The notes: generated by a model from the sequence alone, not told the origin. Shown: positions 43,323-53,352, numbered from the stretch's first letter. The stretch is 60,816 nt of DNA from Candidatus Neomicrothrix sp. UBA2517 (GCA_002341185.1 DDNP01000011.1:1-60816), one strand, 5' to 3'. Made by a program: numbers and translations.

Positions 43323-46148
43323 CTACAACTCTGATGAACTCGTTCCACTTCGCTGAATGGCCCGTTCATCAGTGCCAAGGTACGACGCAATAACGCCAGG
43401 GTCGTTACGAACTTCATCTGGTGAACCCTCAGCAATTACTGAACCAGACTCTAAACAATAAATCCGGTCACTAATAGACATCACCATAGGCATATCATGC
43501 TCAATCAATAATATTGAACTCCCTAATTCAGCTCGAATAGCATGAATAAGTGGCCCAAACGCTTCTGTTTCTTTCTGCGCTACGCCTGCTGTTGGCTCAT
43601 CCAAAAGCATCAACTGGGTATCCAAAGCAATCAACGCTCCTAATTCAACAATTCGTCGCGTCCCCGTTGATAATTCAGAAATAAGCTGATCAGCGTACCG
43701 GCCAAGCCCCAAATAATGAATTATTTCCTCAGCCTCTGTTCTTTTGCGACGCTCAACAAAAGGCGATGGAGGAATGCCTAGCATTGATGGTAAGAGCAAA
43801 GACCGCTCTCTCGCTTCTAATGCAGTCATGACCGTTTCTCTTGCCGTTAAACTTCCAAACAGTTTCGCATTCTGAAAAGCCCTGCCAACCCCATTTCTCG
43901 CACGAATATGAGCAGCAGACTCATGAATAGGTTTGCCATGTAAAGCTATCTCACCTTCTAACGGAACAAAGCCTGACACTGCATTCATAAGTGTTGTTTT
44001 ACCAGCCCCATTCGTACCGATAAGTCCCACAATTTCTCCTTGCTGAACGTTAATCGAAACATCTGATACTGCTAATCTTCCACCGAAACGCACGGAGACG
44101 CCAGATGTTTCTAACGCAGGAATTGAGTCATCGACATCGGAATGTTGCTTGGAATGAGACCAAATTGCTTTCGACTGTCCCTTATACGATGGGGACCACT
44201 CTGTCTTGTTCGCCATCCACGTAAGCATCGTGTCGCGTGCGTTATGGAGCAACGATATCAACCCACCCGGGAAGTACATAAGAACAACCAACATTCCTAA
44301 GCCACTAGAAAAGAGGCGAACCTGAGCACTGCTTTCAAAGACCGTAGGTATACCAACTAAAAAGACTGTGCCTAGCACACCGCCAGTAATCGATGAAATA
44401 CCACCAACCACTGCAATAGACATTACCAGAAGTGATTCGCTTGGTTGAAAGGCAAGTGCTCGCAACGATCCAGTTGCTGGGACAAGAAGACCACCTGCCA
44501 GAGCTCCAATAGCTCCGGAAACAGCGAATGCCGTTAGCTTTGCTCTTGTAGGGGAGATGGTATACGCAGAGGCAGTCATTTCGTTATCGCGCACAGCTAT
44601 TAATGTCCGACCTATACCCGAATGCCTGAGGCGCCAGAGGAGGTAGATCACAACAGCGACCGCTGCGACACAAAGATAGTAGTACGCTTCCTTATCAGTC
44701 CTAAGGTCATATCTTCCAAAAATTACCGGAGGTTTAACTTTTGCTCCGCCTGCTGCATTTGTATTTAATCTGTCAATTGACAGAATCCAACGTCCCGCTA
44801 CCAAAGAGAACCCGAGCGTAGCGATACCTAAATACAAGCCACGTATTCGTAATGCTGGAATACCAACAATCAGAGCTAAGAGAACTCCCCACAGAACACC
44901 GATTCCGAGCGCAAGAAAGTAATTCAACGATGCCGTATAATACGACGTCATAAATGCCCCGACTGCCGCAAACGCATATTGTCCCAGTGATAGTTGTCCC
45001 GCCCACCCAGTGAGAACAACCGCAGAAAGAACAACAAGCATGACAATCATTACGCCTGCGAAAGCAATAAGGCGACTTGGCTTATCTACAACCCAAGGCA
45101 AGCTGATAAATAAGAGAGCGAGAATGACAATTCCAACGCGCGATACCCACTTATACAGTGGATATTGAATGAGGTCCTTGTGCGCTGACCGTAGACGAGG
45201 CGTCAACACCCACGATTGTTCACTTGTCTTATTCCCTCGATTAATGAACAACATCAATACAAGAAGAATCATAAAAATAGCAAGCAGATTCGATCCATTA
45301 CCGATACCCCAATCATCAAGGAATCCCTTACCTTTATTCGCAAGCACCAGACGATTTACGATTCCGATAACGACCCCTCCAAGAAGAGCTTTCGGAAAGG
45401 ATTGCAGCTGTCCAAACATTGCTGCAGCTAATGAGAATAATAAAAGTTCCGGTCCTAGACTTGACCCAACACCACCAGCATCTAACTTGTAGATCGGACC
45501 GATCAAAAGCGTTGAAACCCCAGCGAGAACACCTGCGATTAACCAGACTTGTGTGGACACGGACCTAATAGAGATCCCCGCTAGTTGAGCAGCACCTGGG
45601 TTATCAGCTGCAGATCGAACAGCTAAACCAAAGCGGGTCTTTTGTAGAAGGTAGCCGAGGACTATCACTAAGAAAGGAACGACAATCAGAACAGTAACTT
45701 GTTCTCCTCGTAAGAGTATGTTGAGATCTCCTAGTTTCCAATAACCCTTTATTGGAGTTGGATAGTCGACACGTTCATCAACTGTTGGTAGCCATATTTG
45801 CACGAGGGCAACTAATTGGGCAACACCCAACGTCGCAACAAATAAAAGAAGTCGGGGTTTGTCGAACAATCTACGCACAACTAGAAGTTCTGTAACGGTT
45901 GAAACTGCGGCACTTGCCCCAATGGCAAGAATTGCAGCTAACCAATACGGAAGGCCATAATTGACCATCAACATTCCCATAACAAACCCGCCAAAGGTTC
46001 CAATAGCGCCCTGTGCGAAGTTGATGACTCCAGTCGCTTTATAAATAAGAACAAGCCCCATAGCTATTAAGGCATAGACAAGTCCATCAATGAATCCTTG
46101 GAAAAGGATCTCGTTGCTATAGAGGATTCCGGCCACAACTGAAATCAC
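43323..46148 (-). CDS. Fused branched-chain-type ABC importer: LivH-LivM permeases plus LivG ATPase
   Basis: Start set at GTG 46148, preceded by GGAAGGAG and directly behind the stop of the upstream gene; the frame is open to 46283 but that part overlaps the neighbour. The 941-residue product has three parts in order: a LivH-like permease (about 1-300, ALIAMGLVLIYKATGVINFAQG), a LivM-like permease (about 320-620, GWAGQLSLGQYAFAAVGAFM) and a LivG-like ATPase (about 690-930) with Walker A GTNGAGKTT, a signature-like LSTGTRRIVELG and Walker B LMLLDEPTAG. All parts are usually separate genes. With the MFS-LivF protein upstream it would form a complete transporter of two polypeptides. Confidence 0.88.
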   Translation of the reverse strand: MISVVAGILYSNEILFQGFIDGLVYALIAMGLVLIYKATGVINFAQGAIGTFGGFVMGMLMVNYGLPYWLAAILAIGASAAVSTVTELLVVRRLFDKPRLLLFVATLGVAQLVALVQIWLPTVDERVDYPTPIKGYWKLGDLNILLRGEQVTVLIVVPFLVIVLGYLLQKTRFGLAVRSAADNPGAAQLAGISIRSVSTQVWLIAGVLAGVSTLLIGPIYKLDAGGVGSSLGPELLLFSLAAAMFGQLQSFPKALLGGVVIGIVNRLVLANKGKGFLDDWGIGNGSNLLAIFMILLVLMLFINRGNKTSEQSWVLTPRLRSAHKDLIQYPLYKWVSRVGIVILALLFISLPWVVDKPSRLIAFAGVMIVMLVVLSAVVLTGWAGQLSLGQYAFAAVGAFMTSYYTASLNYFLALGIGVLWGVLLALIVGIPALRIRGLYLGIATLGFSLVAGRWILSIDRLNTNAAGGAKVKPPVIFGRYDLRTDKEAYYYLCVAAVAVVIYLLWRLRHSGIGRTLIAVRDNEMTASAYTISPTRAKLTAFAVSGAIGALAGGLLVPATGSLRALAFQPSESLLVMSIAVVGGISSITGGVLGTVFLVGIPTVFESSAQVRLFSSGLGMLVVLMYFPGGLISLLHNARDTMLTWMANKTEWSPSYKGQSKAIWSHSKQHSDVDDSIPALETSGVSVRFGGRLAVSDVSINVQQGEIVGLIGTNGAGKTTLMNAVSGFVPLEGEIALHGKPIHESAAHIRARNGVGRAFQNAKLFGSLTARETVMTALEARERSLLLPSMLGIPPSPFVERRKRTEAEEIIHYLGLGRYADQLISELSTGTRRIVELGALIALDTQLMLLDEPTAGVAQKETEAFGPLIHAIRAELGSSILLIEHDMPMVMSISDRIYCLESGSVIAEGSPDEVRNDPGVIASYLGTDERAIQRSGTSSSEL

Positions 46149-46149
46149 G

Positions 46150-48357
46150 TTATGCTCCTTCCCCTGAGAGGAAAACCGCTCTAAGAAGGTCATCTCGTTC
46201 AAGTAACTCTTGTGCTGGCCCTTGGAATTGGACACGGCCACGTTCCATGAAAATGGCTCGATCAGCAATAGATAATGCAACATTCACCGATTGTTCAACA
46301 ATCACCATCGTAATTCCGAGTTCTTTTAATTGTTCAACAACCTTAAGAAGGTCTTGAACAACAACTGGGGCTAAACCAAGTGAAAGTTCATCAATAAGGA
46401 GAAGTTCGGGTTCTAGCAGTACGGCTTTTGATAGCGCTAGCATCTGTTGCTGCCCACCCGATAATGATCCAGCTTTATCATTTAATCTGTCACTTAGTTG
46501 AGGGAAGATCGAGAATACTCTTTCCATACGTTCAGCTCGTAACTGCTCATTATCAATAAGCCAACTCCATACTTCAAGGTTTTCTCCTACTGTTTGGCCA
46601 GTAAAGAGGGCTTCACCACCAGGTACTTGCACCATGCCTAGCGATACGCGATATTCGGGGTCAACGAGAGTGATATCTCGACCATTCATTCGAACAACGC
46701 CTCTATCTGGCATGTGTAACCCTGAGACCGCCTTCAAAGCAGTCGACTTACCTGCGCCGTTAGTTCCAAGAAGTGCTAGTGTCTCTCCGCGTTTAACCTC
46801 AATATCAACATCAAATAAAACTTGGAGGTTGCCATAGCTTACGTTCAGTCCTTGCACTTGAAGAACCGGTACTTGATCCGGATTTTCCTGGGCTCGCCTT
46901 TCTTCTTCCTGTTCATTCAGTAATTCTTCTACCACAAGCGATATATCACGCTTCATATAACGGGATCCGTACATGATCAGGAATCCGCCAATAAGAGCAG
47001 CTGGTGGAACGACAATAGTTAAAGCTGTCCGTTCGCCGTACGCGTCGGAAAATGCGCCGGTGAGTAACCCTCCAAAAAATCCACCCATAAGAAAGATGTA
47101 AACACCTACTAGAGAGAAAGCTTGTGCGCGCATGCGGTAGGGAACCACTGCTGAGATCGTTGGACCCATCTGCGTGAATGCTGCCCCTTGGCAGGCATTA
47201 CCTAGCGTATAGAAAATCATGAGCGGGACTATGTTTGTGAACCGCACTCCGATTGTTACAAAAATACCGTAGAGGGTGACAAGTAATCCCATCAGCCATA
47301 ACGCTTTCTTCGGGTCTTGCCTGAAGAGTTTGTCACCAAGTTTTCCAGCAAAGGGAATTGCAATAAGAGCCGCTCCCCAACTAATCGAAATGAGCCAGCC
47401 GCGCTTGAATGCCCCATAATCATAATATTCTTCAAGCAGTAATGACATTGTTGTCGGAACCGCTACGAGGGCGAAACCGAGAACGCCAATACCGACAACA
47501 AGATAGTAGAACGACCGAACGTTTTTTAGTCGTTGAAAAGCTGATGAAAGCCTAACCGGAGGTTCTTCTTGCGCCTTTTCTAGTTTCCCACCAAGTACTG
47601 CATCTTGCTCGTAGGCGCCACGCACAGGTTCTTTTAAGAGAAAAATTGCAATAACTAATATCAACGCTGGGATCGAGAATAGGTAAAAAGCGACCCTCCA
47701 GTCGTCTGGGCCATCACCAGCCAAAAGAACAATTCCACCTGCAATAAAGGGTCCGACGACTTGACCAATTGGGCGACCAAGCGCTTCAGCGGCAAAAATT
47801 CGAGCCCGTATCGCTATTGGATACTGGTCAGCTATTAACGACGGGGAGATAGGAATTTTCGCTCCCGCACCTATTCCAGTTCCGGCTCGACTTACCGCTA
47901 ACTGGAACGCATTTTGGACAGCACCGGTAAAGGCAACAAGACCTGCCCATACTCCTGTAGCTATAGATAGAACCCCGACACGCCGATAGCGATCAGCAAG
48001 CCAAGCGAAGGGAATAGTCGAAAGAACTAAAACAACTCCGCCAAAGCTACCTAACCCAAGCAGCATCGTATCTGAAATATTTAAGCTGTCTTGAATATCA
48101 GGACCAAGAACTGTGATAGCAACGCGATCGAATTCTTCAACAACAGACAGGACAAGAAGCACTAATGCCATTGAAATCCCGCCTTTTTCCACGCCTTCTC
48201 GGAACGTCATTTCGTCATCCCCGACACCAGGAAGCAGATCGTCCGGGAGAACAGTGTCAGCTGTTTCTTCGGCTAACGCAGCTTTGCGAGCCTCTTCCTC
48301 TGCAAGGATAGTTGCGGTGATGCTCGCAGTTTCATTCGTCCTGTCGACTTCGTTCAT
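46150..48357 (-). CDS. MFS transporter fused to LivF-type ABC ATPase
   Basis: About 735 residues from the ATG at 48357; a GTG at 48360 is also in frame. After an acidic N-terminal tail come about 12 helices of an MFS permease (residues 60-480, with IPFAWLADRYRRVGVLS as motif A), a charged coiled linker, and then a full ATPase (about 505-735). The ATPase has Walker A GTNGAGKST, signature LSGGQQQM and Walker B LLLIDELSLGLAP, the LivF sequence type, and GGEALFTGQTVGENL. An MFS carrier joined to an ABC ATPase is unusual. It is translationally adjacent to the LivH-LivM-LivG fusion. Confidence 0.88.
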   Translation of the reverse strand: MNEVDRTNETASITATILAEEEARKAALAEETADTVLPDDLLPGVGDDEMTFREGVEKGGISMALVLLVLSVVEEFDRVAITVLGPDIQDSLNISDTMLLGLGSFGGVVLVLSTIPFAWLADRYRRVGVLSIATGVWAGLVAFTGAVQNAFQLAVSRAGTGIGAGAKIPISPSLIADQYPIAIRARIFAAEALGRPIGQVVGPFIAGGIVLLAGDGPDDWRVAFYLFSIPALILVIAIFLLKEPVRGAYEQDAVLGGKLEKAQEEPPVRLSSAFQRLKNVRSFYYLVVGIGVLGFALVAVPTTMSLLLEEYYDYGAFKRGWLISISWGAALIAIPFAGKLGDKLFRQDPKKALWLMGLLVTLYGIFVTIGVRFTNIVPLMIFYTLGNACQGAAFTQMGPTISAVVPYRMRAQAFSLVGVYIFLMGGFFGGLLTGAFSDAYGERTALTIVVPPAALIGGFLIMYGSRYMKRDISLVVEELLNEQEEERRAQENPDQVPVLQVQGLNVSYGNLQVLFDVDIEVKRGETLALLGTNGAGKSTALKAVSGLHMPDRGVVRMNGRDITLVDPEYRVSLGMVQVPGGEALFTGQTVGENLEVWSWLIDNEQLRAERMERVFSIFPQLSDRLNDKAGSLSGGQQQMLALSKAVLLEPELLLIDELSLGLAPVVVQDLLKVVEQLKELGITMVIVEQSVNVALSIADRAIFMERGRVQFQGPAQELLERDDLLRAVFLSGEGA

Positions 48358-48484
48358 CACCCCCCCATTCCGTAAATCGCGAAAGAAAATTCGTACCTTG
48401 ATGGTAGGTCAAGTTTTACCAATACGACAAAAGGGAAGCAAAGAGAAACCAGATAACTACTGGAAATTATTCACAATGAAATTG

Positions 48485-50179
48485 TTATTTCATACGCTCT
48501 TTTAAATTTGAAATAACCTTATTGATTTCAACAGATTCCATATCTCCGCTTTGCCTATCAACGATTTCGACAACCCCATCAGCTATGCCTTTTGGGCCAA
48601 CAGTTACACGAAGAGGAATTCCTATTAATTCTGCGTCAGCGAATTTTACTCCTGCTCTAGCATCACGGTCATCTAGAAGAACCTCAATCCCGCCATCCGT
48701 TAATTCGTTATACAAGTTCTCAGCAACCTCAACGCTCTTGTCATCTTTCATCTGGATAACAGTTATTACAACATGAAAAGGAGCTACCGACATAGGCCAA
48801 ACGATTCCATTATCGTCATGATGAGTTTCAACAATCGTCGCCATAGCTCTCTCAATTCCAATTCCATAGCTTCCCATAACAACAGGAGTTGCTTTTCCAT
48901 CGGCATCAAGCACTTTCGCACCGAATGTTTCTGCATATTTCGTACCAAGTTTGAAAATATGCCCGGATTCAATTGTCGAAACTTTACTTAAAACAGATCC
49001 ACAATTTGCACATAATTCACCATCTTGAACTTCTCGTAAATCCACCCAACCCGTAACAGTGATATCTCGACTGATATCAACACCAGAAAGGTGAAAGTCG
49101 TTTTCATTAGCGCCAGTTATCATATTCGAGCGGTTTTGAAGCGCAAAATCAGCGAAAATAGGGATGTTTTCGACATTCACAGCGCCTAATGAACCCGGTT
49201 CAGCGCCAAGGTATTCAACGGTTTCCTCTCTTCGAGCTGGGCGTATATGATTCGCTTGTGTAGCATCAGCAAGCTTTTGCTCATTGATGAAATGATCACC
49301 GCGAACTAAAGCAAGAGTGACCTGTCCATCAATGACATACACCATAGTTTTGATCTGTCGCTTACCATCATGTCCTGCTTCTTCCAATGCAGCGATTGTT
49401 CGTATTCCCGGCGTAGCAAATTTTTCTGGTTCTGCAGGTCCATCTGAATCAGCGATGTCATCTAAACGCGAAACCGCTTTTTCAATATTTGCGGCATAAC
49501 CACACGATGAACATAGCATCACGTCATCTTCCCCAGATGGAGCTTGGACCATGAACTCGATGCTGTCAGAACCACCCATATTCCCTGAAGATGCCTCAAC
49601 CGGAATGACATCAAGATCCAACCGACTGAATATTCTCAGATACGCCTGATGCTGTAAATCGAAAGCGGTATCAAGGCCTTCTTCATCAAGGTCAAATGAG
49701 TACGCATCTTTCATTGTGAATTCTCTGACCCGTAGCAAACCACTTTTTGGCCTCGGTTCATCACGAAATTTTGTATGGATTTGATACCACATTTGAGGTA
49801 ACTGTTTATAAGAGCTGATCTCGTTAGCAACTGTTGCAAAGATCTCTTCCGCTGTTACGCCAAGAGCCGCCTCACCTCCATGCCGATCTTCAAGCCGAAA
49901 CATAATGTCGCCCATTGAATCCCACCTGCCAGACTCTTTCCAAATAGATGATGGCTGCAGTGTCGGCATTTGCATTTCTTGCCCACCGATCATATCCATT
50001 TCCTGCTCAACGATCTGGATGATTTTTTTTCGTACCTTGAATGCCAAAGGAAGAAGCGTGTAGTGCCCTGAGTGAAGTTGACGAATAAAACCCCCACGAA
50101 CAAGAAGCTTGTGGCTAGGCGCTTCAGCATCAGCAGGGGCGTCACGTAATGTGGGAGAAAAGAAAGATGTCCATCGCAT
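48485..50179 (-). CDS. proS: Prolyl-tRNA synthetase, bacterial type
   Basis: About 564 residues from ATG 50179 (MRWTSFFSPT). Class II motifs are clear: RGGFIRQLHSGHYTLLPLA, RDEPRPKSGLLRVREFTMKDAYSF (motif 2) and GSYGIGIERAMA (motif 3). The inserted editing domain with LGAEPGSLGAVN and the C-terminal anticodon domain are present. It charges tRNA-Pro. It is divergent from the thioredoxin-like selenoprotein gene. Confidence 0.94.
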   Translation of the reverse strand: MRWTSFFSPTLRDAPADAEAPSHKLLVRGGFIRQLHSGHYTLLPLAFKVRKKIIQIVEQEMDMIGGQEMQMPTLQPSSIWKESGRWDSMGDIMFRLEDRHGGEAALGVTAEEIFATVANEISSYKQLPQMWYQIHTKFRDEPRPKSGLLRVREFTMKDAYSFDLDEEGLDTAFDLQHQAYLRIFSRLDLDVIPVEASSGNMGGSDSIEFMVQAPSGEDDVMLCSSCGYAANIEKAVSRLDDIADSDGPAEPEKFATPGIRTIAALEEAGHDGKRQIKTMVYVIDGQVTLALVRGDHFINEQKLADATQANHIRPARREETVEYLGAEPGSLGAVNVENIPIFADFALQNRSNMITGANENDFHLSGVDISRDITVTGWVDLREVQDGELCANCGSVLSKVSTIESGHIFKLGTKYAETFGAKVLDADGKATPVVMGSYGIGIERAMATIVETHHDDNGIVWPMSVAPFHVVITVIQMKDDKSVEVAENLYNELTDGGIEVLLDDRDARAGVKFADAELIGIPLRVTVGPKGIADGVVEIVDRQSGDMESVEINKVISNLKERMK

Positions 50180-50226
50180 ATCTTGCCAGCGTAGTTGCCA
50201 GAACAAGAAATGGATAACCTTTTACT

Positions 50227-50763
50227 ATGTCCCCCCATATTTTTACTAAAAGATGTTATTTTCTACTCACTGCCGTGTGTCTCTTGTTTTTTGGTTGCGC
50301 CGATCAGATGGGATCGAATACCGGTATTCAGACAACTGGAACACAGCCCGATATTCCTACTGAAGTGCAAGCAGTAGATGGATCAACCATTTCCGTTACT
50401 GATTTCAATGGGGTTCCCACTGCCTTGTGGTTTTGGTCCCCGAATTGAGGGCAGTGTAGAGCAGAAGCATCTGCGGTCGCAGAACTCAACAGAACGTATC
50501 AAGACAGCATCCAATTTATAGGAGTTACAAGCAGAGGAGACCTTTCACAAGTTGAAGAATTTATTGAACGATATGCCGTGGCCGAACTACCCCATATTTT
50601 TGATGAAGAAGGAGATATTTGGCGTCAATATAAAATCTCTTCACAACCTGCATGGATTTTCATTGATCCAAATGGAAATCAAGAAAGAGTTATTGGTTCC
50701 TTAGGTGATACAGAAATCAGAACAAAACTTCGCGGACTTCAAAAAATCAATACGGACACCTAA
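50227..50763 (+). CDS. TlpA/thioredoxin-like selenoprotein lipoprotein (UxxC), in-frame TGA at 50446-50448
   Basis: Reading through TGA gives 178 residues. The N-terminus is a lipoprotein signal (CYFLLTAVCLLFFGC). Then follow the TlpA-like opening strand and the active site ALWFWSPN-U74-GQC77-RAEASAVAEL, where the family has W-x-x-W-C-x-x-C. The frame continues without break through IGVTSRGDLS, a cis-Pro segment SQPAWIFIDPNG and the final strand and helix VIGSLG to a TAA/TAG-type end. So TGA replaces the nucleophile Cys. A short hairpin with loop GGTC follows. An extracytoplasmic thiol/peroxide reductase role is inferred. A pseudogene is less likely because everything downstream is intact. 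Confidence 0.85.
50446..50483 (+). promoter_or_regulatory. SECIS-like hairpin after the UGA of the thioredoxin-like gene
   Basis: TCTGC (50470-50474) pairs with GCAGA (50479-50483) around a GGTC loop, the same apical GGTC-type loop used in E. coli fdhF. The loop begins 26 nt after the UGA, farther than in the other two elements. A weaker GAG/CTC outer pairing is possible. It is less certain than the AhpD and UGSC hairpins. Confidence 0.45.
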
Positions 50764-50802
50764 GTCGGTATGGGATCATAGCTTCGTTGCTAACATTAAA
50801 CT

Positions 50803-51849
50803 GTGTCTGAGACGATAACCATTCCCCGGCCAGATGATTGGCATGTGCACCTCAGGGAGGGAGATATGTTGCATGCTGTTATTGGCTACACGTCTCGAAG
50901 ATTCCGGTACGCAATGGTGATGCCTAACCTCTCAACTCCTATTGCTACAACCTCACAGGCATCGATGTATCTTCAACAGATCCGAGAGGTAACACCTCCT
51001 GATTCACCCGATTTCCGACCGCTAATGACACTGTACTGCTCTGATCAATTGGAAGCTGAAGATCTTATTCAGGGGCACAACGAAGGAATCATCAAAGCTG
51101 TGAAATATTATCCTGCGGGGGCAACAACAAACTCCCAATCAGGTGGATCAGCAATGATGGATTACAGCCACATCTTTGAAGCAATGGAGGCTAGCAATAT
51201 ACCGTTATTAGTGCACGCAGAATCAACTGATGAAAACGTGGACATCTTTGACAGAGAAGCAGTTTTTCTTGAGCGAGAACTTACCCTCGTATGTCAACAT
51301 TTCCCCCAACTCAAAGTCACGGTCGAACATATTTCAACAAGTGCGGGTATTGAATTTGTGGAAGCACACCCACAGGTCGGAGGGTCAATCACACCGCATC
51401 ATTTATCGCGAAACCGATCTGACATGATTTCACCATCTTTTCATGCTGACCTATTCTGCAAACCCGTTATCAATTCCGAACATGACCGGTTAACACTTGT
51501 TGAAACAGCAATAAGTGGAAATTCATCTTTCTTTCTCGGCACTGACTCAGCGCCACATCCCACGCACTCAAAATATGGAAAAGACGCCAAAGCAGGCATT
51601 TTCAATGCAGCCTATGGACTAGAAGTCGTCGCAGAGATCTTCGCCTCTGAAAACAAATTAGATAATCTCGCAGCATTTACATCGGTAAATGGATCCATCT
51701 TCTACGGATATGAACCCTCTCAAGACAGCGTCACGCTTCACCGATCACCAATTGATCTTGAAAAGGCAACCCACATTTCTACTGAGAATGGTAATCAAGT
51801 TGTCCTATTTGGTGTTGAAGAAGCATCCCAATGGACGATCAAGACTTAA
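50803..51849 (+). CDS. pyrC: Dihydroorotase, class II
   Basis: A 348-residue protein starting at GTG. PDDWHVHLREGDML gives the HxH metal pair, KYYPAGATTNS the carboxylated Lys, LVHAEST and VEHIST the later His residues and LGTDSAPHPTHSK the catalytic Asp. This is the E. coli PyrC-type enzyme, which closes carbamoyl-aspartate to dihydroorotate in pyrimidine synthesis. It follows the selenoprotein gene by 40 bp. Confidence 0.94.
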   Translation: MSETITIPRPDDWHVHLREGDMLHAVIGYTSRRFRYAMVMPNLSTPIATTSQASMYLQQIREVTPPDSPDFRPLMTLYCSDQLEAEDLIQGHNEGIIKAVKYYPAGATTNSQSGGSAMMDYSHIFEAMEASNIPLLVHAESTDENVDIFDREAVFLERELTLVCQHFPQLKVTVEHISTSAGIEFVEAHPQVGGSITPHHLSRNRSDMISPSFHADLFCKPVINSEHDRLTLVETAISGNSSFFLGTDSAPHPTHSKYGKDAKAGIFNAAYGLEVVAEIFASENKLDNLAAFTSVNGSIFYGYEPSQDSVTLHRSPIDLEKATHISTENGNQVVLFGVEEASQWTIKT

Positions 51850-51853
51850 ATAG

Positions 51854-52732
51854 TCATGATTCGCTCGTTCGGTAATCTCCGTACTCACCGTCGCGTTCAC
51901 TCAAAGCCTCAGTAAGACCCTTGTCTTTGATTTTTCCAATAAATTGTTGCATTGATTCTGTGTGTATCCCTAAAGCGCACAGTTCGGTACCAGCTCGAAT
52001 ACCAGTCCGTAATCCCATTATTTCCATTTGTCTATGAACGACACGTTTATTAAGTTGCGTTAAATCTGAAGGTGTTTTTGTAATTCGCTCCGCAATCTTA
52101 AGGACCTCGTTATCAAGAATATCTTCCGGAAAAGCACGGTTTGCCCACCCTTCAGCGACTGCTTCTAATCCAGAAATAGAATCACCTGTCATCATCATTT
52201 CCATCGCTCGTCGCATCCCAAGAAACCATGTATGAAAATGCATATCTGGAACCCCAAACCGGGTGGCTGGGTAACCCATCTGGGCATCTTCAGCAATATA
52301 AACTAGATCGCAGCATGTAGCGAGTTCACTGCCACCAGCCAAACAATAGCCATGTACCTGAGCAATAACTGGCTTAGCTAAATCCCAAATACTCATCCAA
52401 CCCTCTGTCACATGGCGAGGCCATTGCCCTTCACCATCTGCAGAGAAGAAAGGAAGAGCGTACCCTTCATTCCCGCCAGCAAGATCATACCCAGCTGAAA
52501 ATGATGGCCCGGCGCCACGAATAATTGAAACTTTAATATTAGGGTCCATGTCAGCTTCGCGTAACGCTTCCAAAATCGCACCACGCAATGGGTGAATTAA
52601 CGAGTTTCGTTTCTCAGGGCGATTCATCGTCAAACGCCGAACACCAGGCAACGGGTCATCAATAAGTAGCACATCCGTTGCGCCCTCATTCTCAGATGCA
52701 ATACCATTATTACTTTCGCCATAATCACTCAT
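51854..52732 (-). CDS. Enoyl-CoA hydratase/crotonase family protein
   Basis: A 292-residue crotonase with GGAGGATGG upstream. Oxyanion segments are FSAGYDLAGG and CLAGGSELATCCDLVY. The normal Glu of hydratases is not at the expected place (MGYPATRFGVPDMHFHTWF), so another crotonase reaction is likely. It has an N-terminal extension of about 20 residues. It converges with pyrC. Confidence 0.84.
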   Translation of the reverse strand: MSDYGESNNGIASENEGATDVLLIDDPLPGVRRLTMNRPEKRNSLIHPLRGAILEALREADMDPNIKVSIIRGAGPSFSAGYDLAGGNEGYALPFFSADGEGQWPRHVTEGWMSIWDLAKPVIAQVHGYCLAGGSELATCCDLVYIAEDAQMGYPATRFGVPDMHFHTWFLGMRRAMEMMMTGDSISGLEAVAEGWANRAFPEDILDNEVLKIAERITKTPSDLTQLNKRVVHRQMEIMGLRTGIRAGTELCALGIHTESMQQFIGKIKDKGLTEALSERDGEYGDYRTSES

Positions 52733-52855
52733 CTAACCATCCTCCTCTACAACGCTTTCCATTATCGTAACCGTTCCGCATTGTTGATATGAATCAAACA
52801 CATAGAGTCCACAATCACCTACTCTTTTAGCAAATTCAATTTGAAAGGACCCATT

Positions 52856-53221
52856 ATGAACGACGATCAAATCATGCGAATGATGGAGTTACGGGCATCG
52901 GATGCACGATCCATAATTCTTCCATTCACCCTTTCCCACGCCGCAATTCTCATCATCTTGGGATTCGGGGGAGATGGCCTAGATAATTCAGGTGTTCAAC
53001 TCGCCATAGCAGCAATGGCAGTTTTAGGATCACTATGGTGTTTGGGGTGGCTCGATGATTGCATGCAAGACCTAATTGCTGGTGGAAAAGATCTATCAGA
53101 TGACATGAGAAACACACATATGGGGCAGCGGCTTGTAAATGCTCCAATGGGAGCAGTTCGGGCTCTTAATGTCGTCGTTGTTGGACTTATCGTTGCGGCT
53201 GAAATGATTGCACTTTATTAA
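52856..53221 (+). CDS. Small membrane protein of unknown function
   Basis: 121 residues from ATG 52856, which has GAAAGGA upstream. Two or three hydrophobic segments are visible (near 20-37, 47-66 and 98-119), separated by an acidic loop (DDCMQDLIAGGKDLSDDM). Not recognised. It is followed by the twin hairpins at 53303-53394. Confidence 0.7.
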   Translation: MNDDQIMRMMELRASDARSIILPFTLSHAAILIILGFGGDGLDNSGVQLAIAAMAVLGSLWCLGWLDDCMQDLIAGGKDLSDDMRNTHMGQRLVNAPMGAVRALNVVVVGLIVAAEMIALY

Positions 53222-53302
53222 AAACGCACAATAAATTTCCCACACCCTAAATGAGAGGGAAGGGGGGAGCGTTTCCATGTTCGCTTTTCCTATCAAAAAC
53301 CT

Positions 53303-53324
53303 GCAAAAGCGGGTTCGCTTTTGC
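53303..53324. terminator. Hairpin 1 of a convergent intergenic pair
   Basis: GCAAAAGCG (53303-53311) pairs perfectly with CGCTTTTGC (53316-53324) around a GGTT loop. It lies between converging genes, so it could act for both strands, with A/T runs inside the stem and not behind it. Its central sequence is shared with hairpin 2. Confidence 0.5.
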
Positions 53325-53352
53325 GGAAAAACACCGGACCGGATTACTGGTA

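Noticed and set aside
46149..46283. N-terminal extension of the LivHMG fusion
   Set aside because: It overlaps the end of the LivF domain gene; the GTG at 46148 has an excellent ribosome-binding site.
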